A DNA stretch of 64,000 nucleotides from Chimonanthus salicifolius (lineage: Eukaryota; Streptophyta; Magnoliopsida; Laurales; Calycanthaceae). Of this stretch, positions 24,741 to 36,910 are shown piece by piece. The stretch lies in the NCBI GenBank assembly GCA_013350335.1, contig CM023534.1, positions 23,765,302 through 23,829,301 on the forward strand, written 5' to 3'. The first letter of the stretch is position 1. The number at the start of each line of letters is the position of its first letter. The translations under genes and the position numbers were made by a program. The notes under the pieces are model-generated. The model was not told the origin of the DNA. It made no database searches and saw only the letters and a list, made by a program, of their open reading frames with translations.

Positions 24741-26675
24741 TGGTATCCAGAGCTTAAGGTTTTGCATCGATTTTTTTTCGATTTGGATATTGTGGGTTCT
24801 GCTTCAGATTTTACCTTTGGGGTTTTTCGGTTGGGTTCTCGATCCGATGCAGATGCAACAAGTTTTGAACCAGACAGCCCCTTGTTGTCCCGCCTCTTGC
24901 TGGTTTTCTGCCGATAGACAACCTCGCTGTTTTGTTAACTCATATCTAGTTCACCGCCCATACCGCCATCCCCAGCTATTCTCTCTCCATGCGCCGCTTC
25001 TGCTGCTTGAAGAAAAGAAAAATAGTTTTTGATTCGGCTATCTCTGCTAGCCGAATCTTGTGTTCTGATCCCGATCTGCTCCTCTACTCATTTGCTTGTG
25101 TTTGGGGCTGCCTGCACTACACTTCCGCCCAGCACCAGATCTGGTTTTCTTGATCCCAGCAGCACCGAAAACTTCACCCAGCACCAGTTGCAACACCCTT
25201 CGCCGGCTGATCTTCTCCAACATCGACCAGATCTCGGTCCTCCCTGCCCAAATCTCGTCCAACACCCATCCGTCCACTTTGCATGTCCAGCAGCCACCGA
25301 TCTGAGCACCCCTCCGTCCACTTTGGAAACTTTGGACTTGCACCAAAGTTTGATTTGATAATAGTAAAATAGGCCGCCCGCACTACCCAGAACTTCCGTT
25401 TTTGGGTCGGTTCTTGTGTTCAAAACTTCCAAACCCGCTCTGCATATCGGTTACTCTGCTTGTCACTTTGACGAGGGTGAACGTGAGGCCGTTCGCACTG
25501 CCCAACACTTCCGTTTGGCTGCCTCCGCTGTCCAACAACACTATCCTCTTCTGTAGCACTTTGGAAACTTTGAGTTTCGTTTGGTGGTTTTGAGGAACAT
25601 ATTGGATTTTTTTTTATGACATTTGGTGGGGTTAATCTTTTGTTGTTGATGGTGGTGAGTGATTCAATTGGATTTTAGGGCTTATTGTTTTGGGTTTCCT
25701 TGTTTGGCTTTGTCTATCTTTCCCATTCGTTTGCAAATGGCCGGTGAACATGATGATTCCCTCCAGGCAATTAGTGTGAAGCTCACTGACAGCACATATA
25801 CTTATTGGGCATATGTTATGAGAAACTTTTTGACCGGAAATAACATGTAGGGTTATGTCTCTGGGGATATTGTTATTCCTACGGACACCAAGACTGCCGA
25901 CTATGCTACTTCACTGGTTACATGGACCACCCATAATTCTAAAATCATCACTTGGATCAATAATTCAGTTGAGCTCTCCATAGGGATGCAATTTGTGAAG
26001 TTCTCTACAGTGAAAGCGATTTGGGATCATTTAGAGAGACTGTATACGCAGTCCAACTTCGTTAAGCTATATCAACTTGAGAATGATATTCGCTCAGTTA
26101 GACAGGGGGATATGAGCAGTTAACAGTTTTATTCAGTCATGACTGGATTTTGGGATCAACTTGCAATAACTAAGCCCACAGGCCTTAGTTCCATCGCAAT
26201 TTATTGTACTTATCAAGGAAGAAGGGCGATTTGTTCAAATTTTTACTGCTCTTCGGGATGATTGAAGTACTTCGGGGCTCTATTCTTCATCGTAATCCCC
26301 TTCCCTCTGTTGATGCAGTGGTCCACGAACTCTTAGCTGAAGAAGTTCGTTTGAAGTCACATGGCGACAATCGTTTTCTTTCTCTGCTTAGTCAGACTGT
26401 TTTGGCCGTGCCATCCCGGTCTCCATCTATTTCACAGATTCGGCAGCCCCAAGGTGGGACACTTGCTACTACTGATTGTAGTTACTGTAAACAGAAAGGT
26501 CACTGGAAGGCCCAATGTTCTGTGCTATTGAGAAGACAACAACAACAAGCGTCGTTACCTGAGCCACATCGCACCGCTACTGTTGTTTCTTCCGCAGATG
26601 AGGCATCACATTTGCCTACTTCTGTTTCCACACTTGCGAATGCGGCATCACCTTCGACTCCTTCCCTATCCACCT

Positions 26676-26854
26676 TGTTGAAGATTTTATAGAGTAACTG
26701 ATTGATTTGCACACCTGTAGGATTGATTTACTTCCAGATCTTGTATAATTTGTTTCCTCATTTATAGTTAGGTTTGTATCTATAAATTGTAATATTCTCA
26801 TTGAGAAATATATGAATGAAAAGAGGAAATCCCATTGATGCCTAAATTTTAAGT
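26676..26854 (+). repeat. copia C 5' LTR
   Basis: 179 bp, TGTTGAAGATTTTATAG to ...AAATTTTAAGT. It differs from 32055-32233 at five positions. Confidence 0.95.
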
Positions 26855-27728
26855 TGGCATCACAGCCAGGTTCTATATTCGTAGATCTTGAGACAGGTTT
26901 CGAAGTGAAAGCAAAGAGATCTGCAGTTGAAAAAAAAAAAAAAAACAAAAAGGGGAGATTTTTTTTAATCTGCTGTAGAAATCGATTGACGATTTCCAGT
27001 GTAGTTCAGAGATCTGCGGCAGACTCACGGTTCCGCGTTCGGTGACGAGACGGAACAGTAGAACGCCGGAGAACAGGCTGCAGAAGCAACAGAGACACCC
27101 GACGGCAAGAGTGGTTCAGATCTGCACGGCGGTGTGCAAATCGTGGCACCTAGATTTTTAGGCCGGCGTCGTTTAAACAGCGGTGGAAATCAAGGCGAAA
27201 ATCAGCACTGAAGGCAGTGCGTTTATCAGGTGAAACCAGCGGCAACACCAAATCTGGTGTGAGAGGGGGTTTATCGGTGAGAAATTCCAGCGGCGAGAGG
27301 CGTAACCAGCGGCGGCAGATTTGAAAACCAGATCTGAGAGACCAGCACGCACCGGCGGACAGCGAGATCTGAGAGGTACGTGACGCGGCGGCATCAGCGA
27401 CAAAAAAACCAGGCCACCCAAATGACGTGGCGGCAGATCTGAGAACCAGATCTGAGAGGCAAGCACGCGCCTGCGGCAACGAGATCTGAGAACTAGATAT
27501 GAGAGCACGCAGTGGAGGCAGTGACAAAAAACCTCCGTGAACAGATCTCGTGACACGGCAGCAGCAGTAAACAACCAAAAAAAAAAATTCAAGGAAGAAG
27601 AAGAGGCGACTGAGATCGCGAGGAAAAAAAAAACAGTGGTCCACTATTCTGATCTCTTCCCGGCTGAAAAAAAAAAATAAAAAATTTTACAGTAATAGCA
27701 GATACAGTCGGCATCGAAGAGAGCCGGG
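26855..27728 (+). promoter_or_regulatory. copia C untranslated leader with repeated AGATCTG motif
   Basis: About 870 bp lie between the primer site and the Gag ATG, with no Gag-like frame. Exact copies of the palindrome CAGATCTG occur at 27117, 27329, 27434 and 27447, with several AGATCTGAG variants between about 27330 and 27550. Antisense frames here (27150-27644) are by-products of this composition. In retroelements this region normally carries packaging and dimerisation signals; that role here is inference. Confidence 0.6.
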
Positions 27729-30700
27729 ATGTCTTCCTCCAAGCCGGAAACATCAGGAACAAAATCAGTTCCTGTTATTGTTCAATTTGAAAGTATTTTT
27801 AATGCGGGGATCATTCTTACTGAATCAAATTATGATGTTTGGTCACAGCTAATGGAGATGCATATTGCAGAGAGGGAAAAACTCTCCTATATTCGTGGTA
27901 AGACAAGGCCCCCTGCAGAATCTGATGATGGATATGAAAAATGGTATGCCGAGAACCAGAAAATGAAACGATGGCTATTGATGTCCATGACTCCAGATAT
28001 TATGAAGCGTTACTTACGCTTACCCACTGCTTACGAAATCTGGAGTGCTCTGTCAAAAGCCTTCTATGATGGAAGTGATGAGTTGCAAGTTTTCGCCTTG
28101 AACCAACAGGCCTTCACTACCTCACAAAGTGGCAAGTCTCTTTCAGAATATTATGGCACGTTGACCGGGATTTTTCGCGAATTGGACCATCGAGATACAG
28201 TTATCATGAAGGATCTTGATGATATCGTCGCTTACCAAAAGTCAATTGAACGACTACAGGTGCACATATTTCTTGCTGGATTAGATGCAACGTTTGAACA
28301 AGTTCGTGGCGAGATTCTACGCAAAGAAGCCAATTCCAGATTTGGAAGACTGTTATGCGTTCATTCGACGAGAGGTGGTCCGTCGTGCAACTCTGAAAGG
28401 GGAATCTGAAAGTTCTGAAGCTTCCGTTATGGTGACTCGAAACCGACCAACCCAAAATTGGCAAGACCGTTCAAGGGGCAACCGTCCAAAGAACACCAAT
28501 GATGTTGATAAGTCTGCTTATAAATGCACCAATTGCAATCAGACTGGGCATACCAAAGATCGTTGCTTTGAACTTGTGGGATATCCAGAATGGTGGGATC
28601 ATAGTCGTGCTTCCCGAAAAAAGAAGACTGTAACCGCCACTATTGTTGAAACAAAGACAGCTGATGATGTTACAGAAAGGACCTCAGCATTAGTCACCTC
28701 GACAGATACTGGTGGTAAGTTTTTTAATATTTCTACACATGTTTCTAATAGTACATGGATAATTGATTCTCGTGCTACCGATCATATGACATTTGATTCT
28801 AGACAGGTCAACCCTCTGAAACCATCCTCACAAAAAATTGTTTCCACTGCCAATGGTACCACGACCCCAGTTATTGGGGAAGGATCTTTGACCCTCACTG
28901 ATACTTTGAATTTAGATTCTGTTTTAGTTGTTCCATCTTTAGAATATAACCTTTTGTCAGTTTCCCAAATAACCATAGTCTTATCTTGTGTTGTGATTTT
29001 TTGGCCTGATTTTTGTGTTTTTAAGGACATCCGAACAAAGCAGACGATTGGTTGTGGTATTAGACGAGGGAAGCTATATTACTTAGACTTGGTGTCAGGA
29101 AGTTCCAACAAGTTACGACACGTCTTGACAGTAAATGGCTCTGAAAGGGAAAAGAAGAACTCTGAAGTCTGGCTATGGCATCGACGTATGGCGCATGCTT
29201 CATTCGGCTATCTAAGAAAATTATTTCCTAGTTTATTTTCAAAATTGGACGTTTCTAGTTTCCATTGTGATGTTTGTGAACTGGCGAAAAGTCATTGAAC
29301 TTCTTTTCCATTAATTTTGAATAAAAGTCCACTTCCTTTTATGGTTATACATTCTGATGTCTGGGGTCCGTCCAAAATCTCAACTTTGGGAGGATCACGT
29401 TGGTTTGTTACTTTTATTGATGATTGTACAAGGATGACTTGGTTGTGCTTAATGAAGTCTAAAAGTGAGGTGAATCTCTTATTTCAAAAATTTCATAAAA
29501 TGGTTGGAACTCAGTACAATGCCCAAGTTAAGGTTCTTCGCAGTGACAATGGTGGACAATATCAGAGTTCTGAACTTCAGCAGTATTTGGAAGCACACGG
29601 AACGATTCATCAAACTACTTGTTCCAATACACCCCAGCAGAATGGAGTGGCCGAGCGAAAAAATCGACATTTGTTGGAAGTTGTTTGTGCCTCATTGATC
29701 GACGCCCATATGCCATTATCCTACTGGGGTGAAGCCCTTACTTACGCAGCATACTTAATCAATAGGGTACCCTCTAGCTCTGTTGATTTCCGGACACCAT
29801 TCAAGGCGCTCACTGATGCTGTTGTTGCTCCAGTCGTTTCAAATTTACCTCCTCATGTCTTTGGTTGTGTCGCATTTGTACATCTTCATAAACATCAGCG
29901 CAACAAGTTAACTCCTCGAGCGTTGCGATGTGTTTTTCTTGGATATGCTACATCCCAAAAGGGGTATCGATGTTATCATCCTCCAACTCAACGTATGTTT
30001 ATTACAATGGATGTAGTTTTCCATGAACATTTAATGTATTTTTTGTCTGAGCCTGAACTTCAGGGGGAGTACCAGAGGGAAATTCAGACTCTAGATTATG
30101 ACTATGAGTATCAGACTTCCGTTGAAAATGAATCCCTTGATTCTGGTAACCAGGATGTGGGTGAATTTGATTTGAGTGGTAGAACTTTGGATCAAAGTGG
30201 TGATGAACGCCCAGAAACTGAGCGAGTGACACTACCAGAAGGAATAAGTCAATTCCCACCAGTCGAGTACGAGCCTCTCATTGATTTACCACACCAATCG
30301 TCATGTACTGAGGATGTTCTTGATATTGTGTCTGAGCCACCAAAGAAACAACTACCACAACGTCATACTAGAGGTATTCCTAAACCCACATATGAACCTG
30401 AACTTTCTAGTAAAGTTAAATATCCCATGAGTCATTATGTGTCTAACCACCATTTGTCTGAATCAAATCAATCATTTGTAAATCAATTATCTACTGTATC
30501 TATTCCTAACAGTGTGCAGGAAGCCTTAGCTGACCTAAGGTGGAAAGCTGCTATGAACGAGGAAATGAATGCCTTGCAGAAAAATAAAACTTGGGATCTC
30601 ACTGATTGCCCACCAGGAAAGAAACCAGTGGGATGTCGATGGATTTACATTGTGAAGTACAAGGCAGATGGCATGGTTGAACGATTTAAAGCAAGACTGG

Positions 30701-32047
30701 TGGCAAAAGGGTACACCCAAACCTATGGGATCGACTACATAGAGACATTTGCACCTGTAGCTAAAATCAACACTGTTCGAGTATTGTTATCTTTAGCTGC
30801 AAACTTGGATTGGCCATTACAACAATTTTATGTGAAGAATGCCTTTCTGCATGGAGAATTATCTGAAGAAGTTTATATGGATCTCCCACCAGGGTGCATG
30901 ACACCTGGAAAGACACAGTCAGAAGGTGTGTAGATTGAAGAAATCATTGTACGGATTGAAACAATCTCCGAGAGCATGGTTTGGAAGGTTCACAAAGTCC
31001 ATGATAGCATTTGACTACCATCAGAGCAATTCAGACCACACTTTATTTCTGAAGAAACGATATGGTAAGATCACTGCACTCATTATATATGTAGATGACA
31101 TGATAGTTACAGGAAATGATCCAGTAGAAAGGAAGGCACTACAAGAATACTTGTCCAGAGAATTCGAAATGAAGGACCTTGGTTCCTTTAAATATTTTCT
31201 TGGGATCGAGGTGTCTAGATCCACTGAAGGAATCTTTCTGTCTCAAAGAAAGTATGTCTTGGACCTATTACAGGAAACTGGCATGTCAGCATGTCAGCCT
31301 GCTGATACACCGGTGGAGGAAGGCTTGAAGTTATGTGTCGAACTAGAGGGAGTTCGAATTGATAAAGAAAGATACCAGAGACTTGTGGGGAGACTGATGT
31401 ACTTAGCACACACAAGACCGGATCTTGCTTATGCACTAAGTATGGTCAGCCAATTTATGCATAATCCTAAAGAACAACATATGAATGCAGTCATGCGCAT
31501 TTTAAGGTATTTGAAGTCTGCACCTGGAAAGGGAATTCTGTTCACTAAAAGTACAGAGTATCAACGCATAGATGCATATACTGATGCTGACTGGGCTGGA
31601 GCAATAGATGATCGGCGATCGACTTCTGGTTACTTTACCTTTGTAGGTGGTAATCTTGTTACATGGAGAAGTAAGAAACAAAATGTTGTTGCTCGCTCAA
31701 GTGCAGAAGCTGAATTCAGAGGTATGGCCCTTGGCCTTTGTGAAACATTGTGGTTAAGACTTCTCTTGAAAGATTTGGGTTACCCATCTAGGCAACCAAT
31801 TCAACTGTATTGTGACAATAAAGATGCGTGTGATATTGCTCACAATCCAGTTCAACATGATTGTACAAAGCATGTAGAGGTGGACAGATTCTTCATCAAG
31901 GAGAAGCTAGATGGGAACATATTGGAGTTACCTAAGATTCGATCAGAGGATCAGTTGGTTGACATTCTCACCAAAGCAGTCTCAAAACGAGTGTTCTCAA
32001 ATTTTTTAGACAAGTTGGGCATGTGTGATATCTATGCACCAACTTGA
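27729..32047 (+). pseudogene. copia C Gag-Pol polyprotein with few lesions
   Basis: Gag starts at the ATG at 27729 (YDVWSQLMEMHIAEREKLSY). A zinc knuckle CTNCNQTGHTKDRC is at about 28525. The protease motif reads WIIDSRATDHMT at about 28756, with Arg where Gly follows the catalytic Asp-Ser. Integrase has [32 protein letters not shown] and [13 protein letters not shown] motif A reads [10 protein letters not shown] at about 30826, so Tyr replaces the catalytic Asp, while YVDDMIVTG at about 31089 is intact. RNase H has TDADWAG and LYCDNKDACDIAHNP; the product ends DIYAPT. Lesions: frameshift near 28323, TGA at 29296-29298, frameshift near 30925. It is not autonomous as it stands. Confidence 0.95.
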
Positions 32048-32054
32048 GGGGGAG

Positions 32055-32233
32055 TGTTGAAGATTTTACAGAGTAACTGATTGATTTGCACACCTGTAGG
32101 ATTGATTTACTTCCAGATCTTATATAATTTGTTTCCTCATTTATAGTTAGGTATGTATCTATAAATTGTAATATTCTCATTGAGAAATATATGAATGAAA
32201 AGGGAAAATCCCATTGATGCCTAAATTTTAAGT
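32055..32233 (+). repeat. copia C 3' LTR
   Basis: 179 bp directly after the purine tract GAGGGGGAG, followed by TSD CACCT. Confidence 0.95.
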
Positions 32234-35200
32234 CACCTTTGCATACCAGTTACTACACTTCCTCTCTTCTCACCAGCCTAACACATTGTCTTCTCTTGGT
32301 TTGACTCATCCAGCTCTTCAGGTATTTCGCCTTCTCCTTGGGTCTTTGACTCAGGAACTACTCATCACATGACACATGATGTTTCTCTATTCACATCTTC
32401 ATCTCCCTCTTCATCACACATTTCTATCTTAACTGCCAATGGTGCTTCCTTGCCATTGGTAGGGGTTGGTTCCATTATGTCATCTTCTTTGCATCTTTCT
32501 GATGTTCATTGCATACTTCATCTTACTCTGAATTTGATTTCTATCAGTCAATTATGTGATTCTGGCCATATTGTTAACTTTTCTCTCATTTCGTGCTCTA
32601 TACAGACCTCATTCCAAGAAGCTGATTGGGACCAGGCCGTAGAGAATGAGGATTATATGTCTTAGAGCAGTTTCGTGTTCCTGTTGTCGCTGCCTCTTCA
32701 GTTGATTTTTCATCTTTTTGTTTGAGTCCCACTTCCTCTAGTTTTTATTTGTGGCATTCTTGTCTTTGACATGTTTCTAGCTCCCGTTTAAAGTATTTAA
32801 CTTCTATGGGAGCTTTAGAAAATTTACATAGTAGTGAGATTTCTGATCGTAGTGGATGTAAAGTTGCGAAGTTTTCTACATTACCTTTTAATAAAAGTTC
32901 ATCTATATCTCTTGCTCCTTTTGATTTAGTTCATTCTGATGTGTGAGGTCCAACACATATTCCCACAAAAAGGGATCTCGATATTATGTATCTTTTATTG
33001 ATGATTATTCTCAGTTTTCGTTGGATTTATTTGATGAAACTTCGTTCTGAATTTTTTATTATCTTTCAAACGTTTCGTGCACTCATTCGCACACAATTCT
33101 CTGCCACTATTAAATGCTTTCGAGGTGATCTAGGTGGCGAGTATACTTCTACTGCTTTCTCTGAATTGCTTGCGTCAGATGGGACGGTTCATCAGTCCTC
33201 TTGTACCGAGACTCCCGAGCAGAATGGGGTTGCCGAAAGAAAACATAGGCACATAATTGAAATTGTTCGATCTATGTTACTCTCTGCTAGTGTTCCTAGC
33301 ATCTTTTGGGGAGAAGCGATTTTCACCACAACTCATGTGATTAACAGAATCTCGTCTGCCATCACTTCTGGCAAATCTCCATTTGAACGTTTATATGGTA
33401 AAATTCCAAACTATTTCTCCTTCAAAATTTTGGTTGTGCATGTTTTGTTCTTTGTCTCCATAATGAGCACACCAAATTATCTGCACGGTCGGCGTTGTGT
33501 ACTTTTCTTGGTTATGGTGAGAGTCAAAAGGGATATCGCTGTTATGATCCTACTGCACAGAAATTGCATGTCTCACGTCATAGTTATTCTTATTGAACAT
33601 CGTTCTTTCTATTATGTTCCTTCCCCTTCTAGCACTTTTCCTAAGTCTGCGCTTCTATATATTGGCCATTTCTCTTATATTGATGATTTGTCTGTGTCTG
33701 GTCATATCCCTGCTTTGTCTACCTCTGTTTCTTCTACTATTTCTCCTCCTGTTGAAGTTTTGCCCTCTACAGATGTTGATCCTCCATCTACTACAACTGC
33801 CTCTCCTTCGACCTCTGCTGATGTGGATCTTGCTACTTCTCATTATCATTCCCGAGTCCGTAAGCCTCCTACTCGATTTGGTTATTCTTTTGATGATTTT
33901 GCTTATTCCTGTTATTCCTCTTCATTTTCTTCGTTTCTCACATCTATTCATACTACCTCTGAACCAACCTCCTATAAGGAGGCTATTTGTGATCCTTTAT
34001 GGCAACAGGCTATGGATGAGGAACTTTCTGCATTGCACAAGACTGGTATGTAGGAGTTGGTAGCTCTTCCTCCAAACAAACGTGTCATTGGTTGCAAATG
34101 GGTAAATAAGATTAAGACCAAGTTTGATGGTTCTGTTGAGCGATATAAGGCCCGATTAGTTGCTAAGAGTTTTAGTCAGGAATATGGTATTGATTACGAG
34201 GAGACTTTTTCCCCTATAGAGAACATGACCTCCATTTGCACTTTACTTGCAGTTTCTTCCACATGTCAATGGCCATTGTCACAGATAGATGTTAAAAATG
34301 CCTTCTTAAATGGTGATCTCTCTGAAGAAGTTTATATGCTTCCTTCTCCTAGTGTTGTTCATCGTCATGGGGACGTTTGCTTACTTCGCAAGGCCTTATA
34401 TGGTCTCAAACAGGCACCGTGTGCTTGGTTTGACAAGTTCTCCACAGTGATTGGATCTCTTGGTTTTCACTCCAGTGCTCATGACTCCTTTTTATTTGTT
34501 CATTCCTGCAGATGTTATTTGCCGAGCTCGTATTACTGACGCCCGACCTGTTGCCACACCTCTAGGAGCTCAACGTTTATCACACTTCTTCTGATGGTGT
34601 GCCTTTGTCAGATCCTACACTACATCGCACTACAGTGGGAAGTTTAGTCTATCTGACCATTACGAGGCCTGATATAGCCTATGCCGTTCATATTGTGAGT
34701 TAGTTTGTCTCATCACCAACCACTATACATTGGGCAGTAGTTGTTCGTATTTTGCAGTATCTTCGAGGCACTTTACATCAGAGTTTGTTGTTTTCTTCGT
34801 TATCTACCTTGGAGCTTCGTGCTTTCTCTGATGCTGGCTGGGCAGGTGATCCTTCTGATCGCAAATCTACTACTGGCTTATGTTTTCTTGGGTGACTCTC
34901 TCATTTCGTGGAAAAACAAAAAGCAGGATGTTGTTGCTCGTTCTTACTGCTGAAGCTGAGTATAGAGCTATGGCTTCTACTACTAGTTGAGATTGTTTGG
35001 CTTCGTTAGTTACTTGCAGACATGGGTGTCCCTCTCTCTACCTCCATGCCTATGTATTGTGATAATAAGAGTGTTATTCAAATAGCACATAACTCAGTTT
35101 TTCATGAACGCACCAAGCATATTGAGTTGGACTATCATTTTGTGCGTCATCATCTTAAGCTTGGCACGGTTTCTCTTCCATTTGTCCCTTGTGCCTTGGA

Positions 35201-35303
35201 ACTGGTTGACTTCTTCACGAAGTCTCATACCATTACACGCTTCGTATTTCTTCTTAGTAAACTCTCGATGATCAACTCTGTCCAATCATGAGTTTGAGGC
35301 GGG

Positions 35304-35430
35304 TGTTAGATTGTATTATATTATTAGTATAGGGGTAGTTTAGTATTTTTATTATGCTTCTCTTAGTGTTTACTTTGTATATACAATTGTCTTAATGAAT
35401 GGTAAAACTATGGATTCTTAGATTCTAATA
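35304..35430 (+). repeat. copia B 3' LTR
   Basis: 127 bp, TGTTAGATTG to GATTCTAATA, followed by TSD AATAT. It follows the purine-rich GTTTGAGGCGGG. Confidence 0.9.
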
Positions 35431-36910
35431 AATATGTCTCTATGGTCTAATCTAGAAGACAATATGTGTAGTGGCCTGAGCACTTTATATCCCTATACTA
35501 TACCCTCTAGGCAAAGTCTCAATACTCGACTCTGGATAAAAAGAAATATGAGACTAGGGCACTGAGTACTTTTATTTTTATTTTTTATTGGGTTTTTTAT
35601 TGGCTAACTATTCTGACTTTAACTTAAAATGAAATAGTAACCTATGATATGGACTCACAACCATTTCTTTTGAGTTTTTTCGGAAAATGAGTTAGAAAAG
35701 ATTCACTATGATATGAATGTGTATTATGTTTGTTTATGGATGTATATTCATTGTATTCTATTGTGTGATACAGATTTCTGTGAATACCCCGCAATTAACT
35801 GTGAGGAAACGTAGTAATACAGCATTAGTAACTCAGGTTATGAAAATCTAGTGCAATGAGTGGTTTTATGGATATTACATGAGATGGAAAAGACTAAGTG
35901 GGATAAAATGCGATACTTGACACTACTTCCATGTGAGGGATGAAATTGTTCTAACTATTAGAACGGAAACATAATGTGGTGTCAAGGAGTTGAGGTTTAG
36001 TAGTTTATAGACTGAAAAATGCACCTACTTACATGCCTAGACTTGATATGTTGCTAAGATATGTTCATCTTATTACTAATGATGTTTATCATACATGGTA
36101 TTGTGATATTGATGATGATATTCTCCGATGTGAGAACCTGAGCATCATGTTATGTTGAGAATTGAACTATGAAATTGATGCTGCCTTTACACTTAACTGC
36201 TGGGCTATTGTTGACCATTGGGGTCGGACCATTTAGGTCAGTTTATAATTGGCAATAGGCCAGACCATTGGGGTCGTTTAAGCTCTTGCAAGTTGTTATA
36301 TTTTGATCGTGTCGGGACTTAATGCATTTGAACAACCAATGTAGTGCTTCTGATGTGTGACAGTGGTATTGCAGTGGTGGTGACTTTGTAAATTGGTAAA
36401 GTAAACCAGTTATGATTTCAAGTATAGTAATTGGTATAAGTAGACCATTATGATGATTATGATCAACCTACATACTCTAACCTGATATTTGATTATTGTA
36501 TTATATTAAGTTCTCTTCACTGGGCATGGGGCTCGCATCCCTCACATTTCATGATTAGTACCCGAGGAAGAGGAACCTCCAATGTAGACTTAGGGTGGGA
36601 GAGCGAATGTCGTTGACTGTATTTCCTACATATGGAAATTAAATTCATTTTATCACTGTCTCTATGACATTGTTTATATGGACTAATGATGTTTGATCAT
36701 ATTTATGGAAATACTTGCTTGTATGATATGTGTTGTATATGGGTAGATATATGTTTGAGTCCACGTGTGACTTTTTGTTATTCTAGGCTTAACTGTTCAG
36801 TCTGAGGATCCAGTCCAGTTATGAGGTTAGATGATAGGAGATTATTATGAAAAACAAAAAAAAATTAGTCACATCCCAAGCCCACAATCGGGTCGAGGCG
36901 TTACAGTAAT

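Larger units (their letters stand above)
26676..32233 (+). mobile_element. copia C: young, nearly intact copia nested in copia B
   Basis: The 5558-bp element has a perfect TSD CACCT (26671-26675, 32234-32238). The LTRs are 179 bp each with 5 substitutions. The primer-site position (26855) reads TGGCATCACAGCC, and the purine tract GAGGGGGAG is at 32046-32054. The LTRs end in AAGT, not CA, and the TSDs confirm that end. The leader (26855-27728) is long and non-coding, followed by a polyprotein from 27729 to 32047. The host copia B reading continues cleanly across the insertion point. Confidence 0.95.
25737..35291 (+). pseudogene. copia B Gag-Pol polyprotein, broken
   Basis: Gag starts at an ATG at 25737 (MAGEHDDSLQAISVKLTDS) and meets a TAG at 25848-25850, where related Gags have a Trp. 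A zinc knuckle CSYCKQKGHWKAQC lies at about 26481. After copia C, protease WVFDSGTTHHMT is at about 32338. Integrase pieces follow ([22 protein letters not shown], 33110-33250). RT begins NKRVIGCKWVNKIK at about 34077 and includes IDVKNAFLNGDL. The frame then jumps near 34508 straight to a segment normally found about 100 residues later (ICRARITDARPVATPL), so the YVDD block is missing. RNase H pieces run to the stop at 35291. Many other stops and frameshifts are present. Confidence 0.9.
24615..35430 (+). mobile_element. copia B: older copia element in the gypsy LTR
   Basis: The element is flanked by a perfect TSD AATAT (24610-24614, 35431-35435). It has short LTRs (126 and 127 bp), a primer site TGGTATCCAGAGC at 24741-24753 complementary to initiator Met tRNA, a C-rich untranslated leader, a broken polyprotein, and a purine-rich tract just before the 3' LTR. 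Copia C (26676-32233) sits in its gag-protease junction. The LTRs end in CTAATA rather than the usual CA. About 15 differences between the two LTRs make B older than C, as the nesting requires. Confidence 0.93.
21437..36905 (+). mobile_element. gypsy-type solo LTR, opened by two nested insertions
   Basis: The LTR begins TGTAATACCCTGACCC and ends GGTCGAGGCGTTACA, so its tips are inverted (TGTAA...TTACA). A perfect TSD GTAAT lies at 21432-21436 and 36906-36910. Removing the nested elements at 23012-24224 and 24615-35430 leaves about 3.4 kb. That agrees with about 3.0 kb for the reverse copy at 49005-54586 and points to an LTR alone, with no internal gypsy region. Segments with clear counterparts in that copy include the CTGTACTCTCTAGGCCT block at about 24515. 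Chromovirus (Tekay/Del-like) membership is a guess from LTR style only. Confidence 0.85.

Noticed and set aside
27150..27644. Two overlapping minus-strand frames of 139-164 codons in the copia C leader
   Set aside because: They are antisense to a repeat-rich leader; the length comes from the repeated AGATCTGAG composition.
33593..34063. 156-codon Leu-rich frame overlapping copia B integrase-RT
   Set aside because: It is an alternative frame of the copia B reading at 32986-34053, which carries real integrase motifs.
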